Under the pieces are notes generated by a model, which made no database searches, was not told the origin of the DNA, and saw nothing but the letters and a program-made list of their open reading frames with translations. A program made the translations under genes and the position numbers. Shown one piece after another: positions 31,743-40,620 of a DNA stretch of 64,000 nt (positions are counted from its first letter, which is position 1; the number at the start of each line of letters is the position of its first letter). This DNA comes from Enterococcus casseliflavus NBRC 100478 (GTDB taxonomy: Bacteria; Bacillota; Bacilli; Lactobacillales; Enterococcaceae). Location of the stretch: contig NZ_BCPT01000001.1 of assembly GCF_001544095.1 (NCBI RefSeq), positions 248,001 to 312,000 on the forward strand. Direction: 5' to 3'.

Positions 31743-33665
31743 ATGAGTAAATCAGAATCGTCGGCTGTTTTTTCAACGATCGCTTGTTTGCTATTGATGG
31801 CAACTGGCTTTCTTATGGCATCTTTTTCCATTCCTTATAGCTTTGTCCCTTATCTGTTAGCGATTCTTGCTGGTGGTTGGAAACAAACCTGGGAAGGCAC
31901 GCAAGAATTGGTGCACGACAAACGGTTAAACGTCGATCTATTGATGGCATTAGCCGCCATTGGTGCCTGTATCATTGGTCATTGGTTTGAAGGGGCGATG
32001 TTGACCTTTATCTTTTGTTTGAGCGGTGCCCTTGAGGAATATACGACCAACAAAAGTACGCGAGAAATTAGTTCATTAATGGCACTGCAACCAACGACTG
32101 CCTTAAAAATGATTGAAAGTGGAGAGCTCGTCGAAGTACCAGTGGAAGCCCTTCAGTTAAAAGATACGATTATGGTGGCAAAAGGCAGTGCGATCCCGAT
32201 CGACGGTATCGTGATCCAAGGAAACAGCAGCGTTGATGAGGCGGCCATCAGTGGCGAATCCATTCCTGTCGAGAAACGTTTGGGCAGTGAAGTATTTGGC
32301 GGAACCATCAACCTCGGTCAGCCATTGTACATTGAAGTTACCCAAACGAGTGAAAACACCCGCTTTGCAAAAATCATTCAATTGGTGGAAGAAGCACAGC
32401 AAATGCCAAGTCAAACGGCGACCCTGATTGAAAAAATCGAACGGATCTATGTGCCGATCGTCTTGATCGCCGTCCCGCTAATGATCGTTTTGTGTACGTT
32501 TTTCACGAATTGGGGGTTCCAAGAAAGCTTTTATCGCGGCATGGTCTTACTGGTGGTGGCATCTCCTTGTGCCTTAGTCGCCTCTGCTACTCCTGCGACC
32601 TTAGCAGCCATTTCTCACGCTGCTCGTTTGGGCGTTTTATGCAAAGGCGGACAAGCCTTGGATGCCTTTGCCAATGTCAAAGCGATCGCTTTTGACAAAA
32701 CCGGAACGCTGACTCGTGGCAAACCTGCTGTCACTGATGTCCATCTGTTGCTGGATGAACCCTTTATTCCCCAACTGATCGTCGGGATGGAAAAACAATC
32801 AAATCACCCATTGGCTGAAGCGATCTTGGCGTATTTTCACGATGAAAAGCCATTGGAATTAGCCGTGGAAGAACAAGCGGGGGTCGGTCTAGCCGCCACT
32901 TACCAAGCTGCCCATTGGACGATTGGAAAAGAAGTCGATCTAACATCTGTTGCTGCCAATGAGCAAACTCGCATCCACGAATTGAAAGCAGCTGGAAAAA
33001 CCTTGATTTATATCAATCGTGACCGTGTGTTAGCAGGGTATTTAGCGCTATTGGATCAGCCCCGTCCTGAAGCTCGTGAGAGTCTTGCCTACTTCAATGA
33101 GCAGGGGATTCACACGACGATGCTGACGGGTGATCATTTAGGTACTGCTAAAGTGATCGCAGCAGAAATCGGCTTGTCTGACTACGAAAGTGATTGCCTG
33201 CCTGATGAGAAAACCACTCGGATCAAAGAAATGAAAGAAACCTACAAAATCAATGCGATGGTCGGTGATGGGATCAATGATGCCCCCGCCTTAGCGACCG
33301 CAAGTGTAGGAATCGCGATGGGCGAAGGAACTGACGTCGCAATGGATGTGGCGGACATCGTCTTGATGAAAAATGATTTGCTGCGCTTGGTCGACAGTCA
33401 CCGTTTGGCTAAAAAATTACAGCGGATCATCAAACAAAACATCGTCTTTTCTATCAGTGTCATCTTGTTGCTGATTGCTTCAAACTTCCTTGAATTTCTC
33501 ACGCTGCCTCTAGGGGTCGTGGGTCATGAAGGAAGCACGATCTTAGTCATCTTAAACGGGTTGCGTATGCTTTTGCCATTACACAAAGAAACACCCCAGC
33601 AAGCCAAACCAACTCGCAAAGATTGTGATGATTGCGTTTTGTATCAACAGTCTTTGCATACGTGA
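31743..33665 (+). CDS. P1B-4-type metal-transporting ATPase (probable Fe2+/Co2+/Zn2+ efflux)
   Basis: The protein has 640 residues. There is no N-terminal metal-binding domain and about six to eight membrane segments. The membrane metal-site motif is SPC (274-276) rather than CPC, the phosphorylation site is DKTGT (D318), the TGES-type actuator is SGES near 170, and the last helix carries HEGST near 592 followed by ILNGLRML. SPC plus HEGxT is the P1B-4 signature. The C-terminus has a CDDC pair. Relatives such as Bacillus PfeT and Listeria FrvA export ferrous iron and are under PerR/Fur; the box at 31593-31611 supports that reading. ATG 31743 has GGAGG. Confidence 0.85.
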   Translation: MSKSESSAVFSTIACLLLMATGFLMASFSIPYSFVPYLLAILAGGWKQTWEGTQELVHDKRLNVDLLMALAAIGACIIGHWFEGAMLTFIFCLSGALEEYTTNKSTREISSLMALQPTTALKMIESGELVEVPVEALQLKDTIMVAKGSAIPIDGIVIQGNSSVDEAAISGESIPVEKRLGSEVFGGTINLGQPLYIEVTQTSENTRFAKIIQLVEEAQQMPSQTATLIEKIERIYVPIVLIAVPLMIVLCTFFTNWGFQESFYRGMVLLVVASPCALVASATPATLAAISHAARLGVLCKGGQALDAFANVKAIAFDKTGTLTRGKPAVTDVHLLLDEPFIPQLIVGMEKQSNHPLAEAILAYFHDEKPLELAVEEQAGVGLAATYQAAHWTIGKEVDLTSVAANEQTRIHELKAAGKTLIYINRDRVLAGYLALLDQPRPEARESLAYFNEQGIHTTMLTGDHLGTAKVIAAEIGLSDYESDCLPDEKTTRIKEMKETYKINAMVGDGINDAPALATASVGIAMGEGTDVAMDVADIVLMKNDLLRLVDSHRLAKKLQRIIKQNIVFSISVILLLIASNFLEFLTLPLGVVGHEGSTILVILNGLRMLLPLHKETPQQAKPTRKDCDDCVLYQQSLHT

Positions 33666-33682
33666 TCACTACTTGCATTAGA

Positions 33683-33733
33683 AAAAACGCCCGTTGTTGG
33701 CACTTCACTAGAAGTCCATCAACGGGCGTTTTG
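33683..33733. terminator. Bidirectional terminator
   Basis: AAAACGCCCGTTG and CAACGGGCGTTTT are perfect complements with a loop of about 23 bases. It ends the ATPase gene and the convergent PTS operon. Confidence 0.85.
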
Positions 33734-33747
33734 CTGTTTTTTCCTAT

Positions 33748-35088
33748 TTATGCGTGATTGGCAAGTTGTTCCGTGTAGAGTTTGCCATCGTACATCTTAA
33801 AGAATGGATAATAGCAGAGAATGGAAACCCCTAAGTTGATCAAAGCGATCAGGATGGCTCGGAAATCACCGCCAGTTCCTAAAAACGCCCCAATTCCGAC
33901 TGGCGAGATCCAGGGAATGCCAGTAATGACTTTATCGACAAAGCCAAATGAGCTAGCAAAGTAAGCAATCGTGACGTTGATCAAAGGGGTTATGATAAAG
34001 GGGATGATCAAATACGGATTGTAGACGATCGGTGCCCCGAAGATCACTGGTTCATTGATATTAAAAAGCCCTGGTAAGATCGCTGCTTTTCCTAAGACTT
34101 TGAGCTGTTGTGATTTTGCCACAAACAGCATCAATAAAACCAATCCAAGCGTACTGCCTGCGCCGCCCATAAAAATATACATGTTCACGAAATCCCCAGC
34201 AAAAATATTATTGGCACCATCGATATTTTCCGTTAGAGCCACCAACAGGATGGGATTGATGAAACTATTTTTAATAACAGCCGTCCCATGAACCCCCACT
34301 GCCCATAAGAGATGGATAAGGAGCATAATCACGATGATTCCTAACCAAGAACCCGTCAACTCTTTCACGAATTCAAATGGTTTGGACAGCAATCCGTGAA
34401 GATCCGTGTGGAAAACCGCCAGTACCCCGTTGATCGCCACCATCAAAAAGGCGATCAAAATCGCTGGGATCAATGACGCAAATGCTTTGCTGACTCCATC
34501 AGGAACCCCTTCAGGCATCTGGATGGTGATCTTTCTTCTTACACAAAAACGATAGACCGACGTAGCAAGCACTGCGGTGATAATCCCAATAAAGATGCCT
34601 ACCCCGCTAAAGCGTGTGATCCAACCGCCTATGGCGATTCCATTGTAAACAATGGCAGTTTCGCTGTCTGACTGCAGCAATTGAGCTGCCCCATCGGTAA
34701 TGTCGACTTGGACGATCGTCATTAAAAAGGCAAACAAACTTAATAACGCCCCTACAAAACTGCTCATAGTCAAATGATCTTCTTTATGATAAATCTCAGT
34801 TAAATAATACCCTGTTGCTAAACAATAAAAAACAGCAATCGAGCCGACAGACATCGTGGTCACGACACTATAAAGCGGTGAAAATCGTAAAATCGTTTGT
34901 TCGAAAAAGCCAGCCAGTGGTGGAATGATCTGCGGTAAATTATTGATGATCAAAAAGATCGATCCGACGATCGTAAAAGGGACCGTAATAATCCCTGCTT
35001 GCATGATTGCGCGAATAAAGCGTAAATTCGCCAACTTATTCAAAGGCGGCATCAAACGCGTTTCTAAAAAGGTAAAAACACTTGTCAT
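33748..35088 (-). CDS. PTS sugar permease subunit IIC, cellobiose type
   Basis: A 446-residue polytopic EIIC of the lactose/cellobiose/diacetylchitobiose class: about ten hydrophobic segments, the conserved GxHG-type stretch AVGVHGTAVI near 265, and the motif NINEPVIFGAPIVYNP near 345-360 that characterises the family. It imports and phosphorylates beta-glucosides together with EIIA and EIIB encoded elsewhere. ATG 35088 follows the GH1 stop by two bases, with GGAGGAG inside the GH1 3' end, so the two are one operon. Confidence 0.9.
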   Translation of the reverse strand: MTSVFTFLETRLMPPLNKLANLRFIRAIMQAGIITVPFTIVGSIFLIINNLPQIIPPLAGFFEQTILRFSPLYSVVTTMSVGSIAVFYCLATGYYLTEIYHKEDHLTMSSFVGALLSLFAFLMTIVQVDITDGAAQLLQSDSETAIVYNGIAIGGWITRFSGVGIFIGIITAVLATSVYRFCVRRKITIQMPEGVPDGVSKAFASLIPAILIAFLMVAINGVLAVFHTDLHGLLSKPFEFVKELTGSWLGIIVIMLLIHLLWAVGVHGTAVIKNSFINPILLVALTENIDGANNIFAGDFVNMYIFMGGAGSTLGLVLLMLFVAKSQQLKVLGKAAILPGLFNINEPVIFGAPIVYNPYLIIPFIITPLINVTIAYFASSFGFVDKVITGIPWISPVGIGAFLGTGGDFRAILIALINLGVSILCYYPFFKMYDGKLYTEQLANHA

Positions 35089-35090
35089 CG

Positions 35091-36491
35091 TTACTCCTCC
35101 AACGAAGGGATCGCCCCTTCTTCAATCAGCTTTTGATACCAATAAAAGCTGTCTTTTCTCACTCGTTTTTGTTCTTTTTCCTGTGCATCATTGCGATCCA
35201 CGTAAATAAAACCATACCGTTTTCGAATCCCCTCATGTACACTGATCAAATCAATGGCAGACCACGGACTGTATCCGATCAGATCCACCCCAGCATTGAT
35301 CGCGGCTAAGCATTGGCTGATATGCTGCGACAAATAATCGATACGGTACGGATCATGAACCGTGCCATCTGCTTCTAGATGATCTTCTGCCCCTAAGCCG
35401 TTTTCGGTAATGATGATCGGCAAGTGGTAACGATCATAAAGAGTCTGCAACGTCGTTTTCAGTCCCAAGGGATCGATGGTCCAATTGAAGGCATTTTTCT
35501 TCAAGAACGTATTGGTGAACCCTTTGTAAAAACCACGTTCCATAATGTCTTCACTTTGCTGATCGCTGATGCCGTTTTTCATGTCCCCAGCTTCCGTCGG
35601 CTGCTCCACTGTCACCGTGGTGTAGAAGTTCATCGCGACAAAGTCAGGCAAAGCCCGTTTCATCAACGCCTCATCCTCCGGACCAAAGTCAATCGTGAGC
35701 CCGTTTTGGTTCAAATAATCTTGAAAGACCGTGTTGTAACGACCGAAGCAGGCAAAATCAAGGTAAGCCCAGTTCCGGACACTGTTGAAGTACAACGCTG
35801 ATTGGTTGTCTTCTGGTCGACTAGTCGCCGCATAGACCAACGAAATATTTGGCACCGGTCCGATTTTGCCATTTGGAACGATTTCATGACACGCTTCGAA
35901 GGCATATTTTTCAGCGATCATCAGGTGATGAAATTGCTGGTATTTTTCTGATAATGGAATCTTTTTCCCTAATATTTTTTGATCCACCAGCAGCATGATA
36001 TTTGGTTCATTGATCGTCAGCCAGTGCGTCACTCGATCCCCATAGGCCGTAAACAGCGTTTTGGCATATGCGGCAAATGCCTCAACGGTGCTGCGTTTTG
36101 TCCAGCCGCCTTCGTCTTCCAATGCTTGCGGCAAGTCAAAATGGTTCAACGTCACAAAGGGCTGAATCCCGTGTTTCAGCAATTCATCAATGAGATCGCT
36201 GTAATGATCCAATCCTTTTTGATTGACGGTACCGCGCCCTTCTGGAAAAATTCGCGACCAAGCGATCGAAAAGCGGAAAATTTTGATCCCCATTTCTGCT
36301 AACAAGGCGATATCCTCTTTGTACTGGTGGTAATGGTCGACAGCCACTGTAAAATCTGCGATCTCATGGTTGTCTCTTGGACGAGTATCTTGGACACTCA
36401 GCCCCTTACCGTCGGTTTGATACGCCCCTTCGGTTTGGTGCGCGGAAATCGATGCTCCCCACAAAAAATCGGTTGGAAATGTTTGTTTCAT
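35091..36491 (-). CDS. 6-phospho-beta-glucosidase, GH1
   Basis: A 466-residue (beta/alpha)8 enzyme. The acid/base Glu is in TINEPN (E162) and the nucleophile Glu in ITENGLG (E363). The C-terminal GIRKRYGFIYVD (421-432) is the loop typical of 6-phospho-glycosidases, which fits the adjacent PTS permease: phosphorylated beta-glucosides are split in the cytoplasm. The start at 36491 gives the standard MKQTFPTDFLWGASISAHQTEG opening. Confidence 0.92.
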   Translation of the reverse strand: MKQTFPTDFLWGASISAHQTEGAYQTDGKGLSVQDTRPRDNHEIADFTVAVDHYHQYKEDIALLAEMGIKIFRFSIAWSRIFPEGRGTVNQKGLDHYSDLIDELLKHGIQPFVTLNHFDLPQALEDEGGWTKRSTVEAFAAYAKTLFTAYGDRVTHWLTINEPNIMLLVDQKILGKKIPLSEKYQQFHHLMIAEKYAFEACHEIVPNGKIGPVPNISLVYAATSRPEDNQSALYFNSVRNWAYLDFACFGRYNTVFQDYLNQNGLTIDFGPEDEALMKRALPDFVAMNFYTTVTVEQPTEAGDMKNGISDQQSEDIMERGFYKGFTNTFLKKNAFNWTIDPLGLKTTLQTLYDRYHLPIIITENGLGAEDHLEADGTVHDPYRIDYLSQHISQCLAAINAGVDLIGYSPWSAIDLISVHEGIRKRYGFIYVDRNDAQEKEQKRVRKDSFYWYQKLIEEGAIPSLEE

Positions 36492-36517
36492 ATCGTACTC
36501 CTTATCCTAAATAAGAT

Positions 36518-36600
36518 GCGTTTGACATCTTAGAATTATTGCTTGCATAGCAAAGACAATATTCTGAATTATCTCTTATTTTTCGCGGTAACGCAAAAAA
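36518..36600 (-). promoter_or_regulatory. Palindromes upstream of the beta-glucoside operon
   Basis: On the minus strand TAAGATG and CATCTTA form a 7-bp inverted repeat just upstream of the ribosome site (about 36513-36535). TTGCTATGCAAGCAA lies before it, and a TTTTTTGCG...CGCGAAAAA dyad near 36578-36600. These may be operators for a local regulator; no consensus cre is seen. The functional reading is weak. Confidence 0.3.
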
Positions 36601-36647
36601 TAACTCCTGTCAAGTAAGACCCTCTTGAAGAGCTGCTACTTAGACAC

Positions 36648-36683
36648 AAAAAAAGCAAAGTCCAGTTTCCTAGACTTTGCTTA
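36648..36683 (-). terminator. Terminator of pnp
   Basis: AGCAAAGTC and GACTTTGCT arms, followed on the minus strand by a run of seven T. Confidence 0.85.
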
Positions 36684-36701
36684 TGATTTAGAAGTAGCAG
36701 C

Positions 36702-38819
36702 TTATTTTTTCTCTGCTTTGTCTTCGTTCAATAGTGCTTTTCTTGAAAGGTTCACACGACCTTGTTTGTCGATTTCTGTAACCTTCACTAAGATTTCGTC
36801 GCCTTCTTTGACAACGTCTTCCACTTTGTTGACCCGTTCGTTCGCAAGTTGTGAAATATGAACTAAGCCGTCTTTGCCTTTGATCAAGTTGACAAACGCA
36901 CCGAATTTTTCAATACGGACAACTTTCCCAAGGTACACTTCGCCAACTTTTACTTCTTTCGTCAATTCTTCAATGATCTTGATGGCTTTTTGGATCATTT
37001 CTGCATCAGCAGAAGCAATCGAAACTTTTCCGTCTTGATCGATATCGATTTTCACGCCAGTTTCATCAATGATGCCATTGATGGTGTCGCCGCCTTTACC
37101 GATTACATCTTTGATCTTCGCAGGATCGATTTGGATCATTTCGATCTTCGGTGCGTATTGGCTTAACTCTTCACGAGGAGCAGCCAATGTTGATGTCAAT
37201 TCATTTAAGATTTCCATCCGTGCTTTTTTCGCTTGATCTAATGCTTCTGTCAAGATTTGTTCAGTGATTCCTTGGATCTTGATATCCATTTGTAACGCAG
37301 TGATCCCATCTTTGGTTCCAGCAACTTTAAAGTCCATATCGCCAAGGTGATCTTCTAAGCCTTGGATATCCGTTAAGATCGTGTAGTTTTCACCATCAGA
37401 TACAAGTCCCATTGCGATACCTGCAACTGGTGCTTTGATTGGCACCCCTGCATCCATCAATGCTAAGGTTCCTGCACAAATACTTGCTTGAGAAGAAGAA
37501 CCATTTGATTCTAATACTTCTGCAACAAGACGGATTGTGTAAGGGAAGTCTGTTTCATCAGGAATCACTTGTGCTAAGGCACGTTCGCCTAATGCACCAT
37601 GACCGATTTCACGACGCCCTGGTGAGCCAGCACGACCAGTCGAACCAACAGAAAATTGAGGGAAGTTGTAATGGTGGATGAATCGTTTTGATTCTTCAAC
37701 CCCTAATCCATCAATGATTTGGTGTTCACCTAAAGGTGCCAACGTACAAGCAGACAATGCTTGAGTTTGTCCCCGAGTAAATAGACCAGAACCATGAACA
37801 CGTGGCAATAAGCCAACTTCTGATGCCAATGGACGGATTTCGTCTAATTGACGGCCATCCGGACGAATCTTGTCGATGGTGATCAATTCGCGTACCACAT
37901 CTTTTTCAAGATCTTCTGCGATTTGTTTCACTTCTTTCAAGAATTGTGCTTCCTCTTCATGTCCAGCAAATTTTTCTGCATATACTTCTTTCACTGTGTC
38001 TTTGACTTTATCGATCTCGTCTTCACGAGCCAATTTTTCTTCCGTCATAACAGCAGTTTTCATTGTTTGGTAGTAGCCGTCGAAAATTTCTTTTTTCAAG
38101 TCAGCATCTACTTGTAACAATTTGACTTCCATTTTTGGTTTGCCCACAGCTGCGACAACTTCTTCTTGGAAGGCAACCAATTCTTTGATAGCATCAAAAC
38201 CGAATAATAACGCACCTAACATGTCTTCTTCAGAAACTTCTTTCGCTCCTGATTCAACCATGTTGATGGCTTTTTTCGTTCCAGCTACTGTCAATTCGAT
38301 ATCAGTTTGTTCTGCTTGTTCTACTGTTGGATTCAAGACATATTCGCCATTGACCCGACCGACATCGACACCAGCGATCGGTCCGTCAAACGGGATATCT
38401 GAAATAGATAACGCTAAAGAAGAACCTAACATTGCTGCCATTGCTGGCGTACAATCTTGTTCAACACTCATTACGATGTTTGTAACTTGTACTTCGTTAC
38501 GGAAGCCTTCCGCAAACATTGGACGGATCGGACGGTCGATCAAGCGGGCAGTCAATGTTGCTTCCGTACTTGGACGTCCTTCACGTTTGATAAAGCCACC
38601 AGGTACTTTCCCTACGGCATACATTTTTTCTTCGTAATTGATCGTTAATGGGAAAAAGTCGGTATCTTTTGCTTCCTTAGATGCAACCGCTGCACTTAGG
38701 ACAACCGTGTCGCCATAACGAACCAATACAGCTCCGTTTGCTTGCTTGGCTAATTGGCCAACTTCTACTTCTAATGGGCGGCCGCCCCAAGTTGTTTTGA
38801 ATACTTGTTTTTCTGTCAT
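36702..38819 (-). CDS. pnp: Polyribonucleotide nucleotidyltransferase (PNPase)
   Basis: The protein has 705 residues. It comprises a first RNase PH domain, an alpha-helical domain, a second RNase PH domain ([20 protein letters not shown] near 400), KH ([20 protein letters not shown] near 555-575) and S1 ([15 protein letters not shown] near 625). It degrades RNA 3' to 5' using phosphate. ATG 38819 has AAAAGGAG; an in-frame upstream extension is ignored. It lies downstream of rpsO, as in many bacteria. Confidence 0.97.
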   Translation of the reverse strand: MTEKQVFKTTWGGRPLEVEVGQLAKQANGAVLVRYGDTVVLSAAVASKEAKDTDFFPLTINYEEKMYAVGKVPGGFIKREGRPSTEATLTARLIDRPIRPMFAEGFRNEVQVTNIVMSVEQDCTPAMAAMLGSSLALSISDIPFDGPIAGVDVGRVNGEYVLNPTVEQAEQTDIELTVAGTKKAINMVESGAKEVSEEDMLGALLFGFDAIKELVAFQEEVVAAVGKPKMEVKLLQVDADLKKEIFDGYYQTMKTAVMTEEKLAREDEIDKVKDTVKEVYAEKFAGHEEEAQFLKEVKQIAEDLEKDVVRELITIDKIRPDGRQLDEIRPLASEVGLLPRVHGSGLFTRGQTQALSACTLAPLGEHQIIDGLGVEESKRFIHHYNFPQFSVGSTGRAGSPGRREIGHGALGERALAQVIPDETDFPYTIRLVAEVLESNGSSSQASICAGTLALMDAGVPIKAPVAGIAMGLVSDGENYTILTDIQGLEDHLGDMDFKVAGTKDGITALQMDIKIQGITEQILTEALDQAKKARMEILNELTSTLAAPREELSQYAPKIEMIQIDPAKIKDVIGKGGDTINGIIDETGVKIDIDQDGKVSIASADAEMIQKAIKIIEELTKEVKVGEVYLGKVVRIEKFGAFVNLIKGKDGLVHISQLANERVNKVEDVVKEGDEILVKVTEIDKQGRVNLSRKALLNEDKAEKK

Positions 38820-39155
38820 GTTCTGCTCCTTTTCATCGGATCCCAGCAAGTCACTACTAAACAAATGAAAAAATCGGAATGTCGTTCCGCTGCTTTCATT
38901 TGGTTAGTAGGATGCTGCTTACAAGGACCCAAAATTCTTTTTGGCTGCGCTTTTTGATTCACCAGTCAAAAGGCCGCTATTTCGGTGTTTCACTTTTTAG
39001 ATGGCTCGAGATCACCTGTCAGACTGCATCAGCTGTTTTAGCCGACAATGCAGTCGCAGTGATTCCGCTGCTTGGTCACTACGCTCGCTGCTCTCGCCTA
39101 GTACTATTCATCATCTGCTCTGTGCGGCTTGCGCCGCCCAGTCGCAGTGATTCAT
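38820..39155 (-). promoter_or_regulatory. Structured rpsO-pnp spacer / pnp leader
   Basis: About 335 bases without a gene, rich in potential stems. CAAATGAAA and TTTCATTTG arms (about 38862-38902) flank a GGAATGTCGTTCC hairpin. A 15-base direct repeat, CAGTCGCAGTGATTC, occurs at 39051-39065 and 39139-39153. In other bacteria a double-stranded pnp leader is cut by RNase III and PNPase for autocontrol; a similar role here is inferred. Confidence 0.45.
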
Positions 39156-39192
39156 AGCAAAAAAGTGAGATTCGGGTTGAACCTCACTTTTC
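39156..39192 (-). terminator. Terminator of rpsO
   Basis: AAAAGTGAG (39161-39169) and CTCACTTTT (39183-39191) form the stem, with a T-run on the minus strand. It separates rpsO from pnp, at least partly. Confidence 0.8.
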
Positions 39193-39201
39193 TTTGTTTG
39201 A

Positions 39202-39471
39202 TTAACGACGTAATCCTAAAGCTTGGATTAATTCGCGGTAACGTTGTACGTCTTTTTGACGTAGGTAAGCCAATAAGTTACGACGATGTCCAACTTTTTT
39301 CATCAACCCACGGTATGAATGGTGGTCTTTTTTGTGCATACGTGCATGTTCGTTCAAATGGTTGATTTCTTCTGTTAAAACAGCGATTTGAACTTCTGGA
39401 GAACCAGTATCTCCTTCATGACGTGCAAATTTTTTGATGATTTCGTTTTTGCGTTCTTTTGAAATTGCCAT
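39202..39471 (-). CDS. rpsO: Ribosomal protein S15
   Basis: The protein has 89 residues: [20 protein letters not shown] start, [12 protein letters not shown]-type central motif ([19 protein letters not shown]) and ending LIQALGLRR. It binds the central domain of 16S rRNA. The frame continues 29 codons upstream, but ATG 39471 has GAGGTG and the family start. Confidence 0.97.
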   Translation of the reverse strand: MAISKERKNEIIKKFARHEGDTGSPEVQIAVLTEEINHLNEHARMHKKDHHSYRGLMKKVGHRRNLLAYLRQKDVQRYRELIQALGLRR

Positions 39472-39566
39472 GTTTTTCACCTCTTTTTCTTTTTCCCCTG
39501 CGACTGAGTAAAACGTTGGTGATTCGTTAAACCAAGTAACAGGTACTGTGCTTTTCACACGTAATT

Positions 39567-39595
39567 ACTTTACTTGATTCTAAGTAAAAAAGCAA
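39567..39595 (-). promoter_or_regulatory. Promoter of rpsO
   Basis: Minus-strand TTGCTT (complement of 39590-39595), 17-bp spacer and TAAAGT (complement of 39567-39572), giving a leader of about 90 nt. Confidence 0.5.
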
Positions 39596-39623
39596 GTTTA
39601 TCTACCTATTCTTTTCGTTTCTT

Positions 39624-39654
39624 TTGAAAGCTCCTCCAAAACTTATGTTATACT
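39624..39654 (+). promoter_or_regulatory. Promoter of the RpiR-family regulator
   Basis: An extended -10, TGTTATACT (TATACT at 39649-39654), with a TTGAAA 19 bases upstream. Confidence 0.5.
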
Positions 39655-39687
39655 TAGGATACTACTCTATCTAAAGGAAGTGTAAGG

Positions 39688-40548
39688 ATGAGCGTTCTTT
39701 CCCGAATCGAGAGCATGAAAAATGAATTATCGCTTTCTGAGAAGAAACTCTTCGCATTCATGGAGGCCAATCCTGAAAAAGTGCCGTCGATGACTGCGAG
39801 TCAATTAGCAGAAGCCACTGGGATCAGTGCACCAACCGTTGTCCGTTTTGCGAAAAAAACCGGCTTTGCTAGTTTGACAGATTTAAAAATACAATTATCT
39901 GCCGAATCCGGCTTGCGCCACAATGCCAATGAGCATTTAGGCTATGCCGATGTTGAATTAAACGAGCCCTTTCATGCCATCACCTCAAAATTGAGCCACA
40001 ATGCCCAGGTGACTATGAATGAGACGGCTCAATTATTAGAAGAACAGCTGATGTTGGCTGCCGCTGAACTGATCGCGACTCGTGAACGCATCTTTGTCTG
40101 CGGGATCGGTGCTTCCTCATTGATCGCACAAGATATCCAACAAAAATGGACTCGTTTAGGCAAGATCGTCGTGTTTGAAAATGACTACAATCTCTTGTTG
40201 CCGCAACTTGTCAAAAACGAGAAAAAAAGTCTGGTCTGGGTCATTTCCAACAGTGGACACACGCCTGAGATGGTTCACTTAGCCGAAATCGCTAAAAATC
40301 TTGGCGTTCCGATCCTGTCACTCACCCGCTTTGGCAGCAACCCGTTGACGAAGTTGGCGGATGTTCCCCTACAAGTGTCCCGTTCCAAAGAAGCCAACCA
40401 GCGGAGTGCCGCTACCAATTCAATCATCGCCCACCTATTGGCGGTCGATGTCCTTTTCTATGTCTTTTTAAGTAAAAATGAAAAGTTGGCACGAAATATC
40501 TATGCGTCACGCCAAGCCATCGCTGATTTTCGTGAGAAGTATTTGTAA
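39688..40548 (+). CDS. RpiR/MurR-family sugar-phosphate-responsive regulator
   Basis: The protein has 286 residues. The N-terminal HTH_6 domain (about 1-77) includes MTASQLAEATGISAPTVVRF. The C-terminal SIS domain (about 125-255) includes RIFVCGIGASSLIAQDIQQK and VWVISNSGHTPEMV and should bind a phosphosugar. ATG 39688 has AAGGAAG. It is convergent with the glycoside-hydrolase operon that ends at 40621, so it may regulate that locus or the PTS genes; the target is inferred from position only. Confidence 0.9.
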   Translation: MSVLSRIESMKNELSLSEKKLFAFMEANPEKVPSMTASQLAEATGISAPTVVRFAKKTGFASLTDLKIQLSAESGLRHNANEHLGYADVELNEPFHAITSKLSHNAQVTMNETAQLLEEQLMLAAAELIATRERIFVCGIGASSLIAQDIQQKWTRLGKIVVFENDYNLLLPQLVKNEKKSLVWVISNSGHTPEMVHLAEIAKNLGVPILSLTRFGSNPLTKLADVPLQVSRSKEANQRSAATNSIIAHLLAVDVLFYVFLSKNEKLARNIYASRQAIADFREKYL

Positions 40549-40565
40549 AATGTTCATACCCAAAA

Positions 40566-40598
40566 GAAATCCGCAGGAACATGTTCCTGCGGTATTTT
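40566..40598. terminator. Bidirectional terminator
   Basis: A perfect palindrome, CCGCAGGAACATGTTCCTGCGG (two 11-base arms), with T-rich tails on both strands. It ends the RpiR gene and the long minus-strand glycan operon. Confidence 0.85.
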
Positions 40599-40620
40599 TG
40601 CTTCTAATCGGACACTTTGA

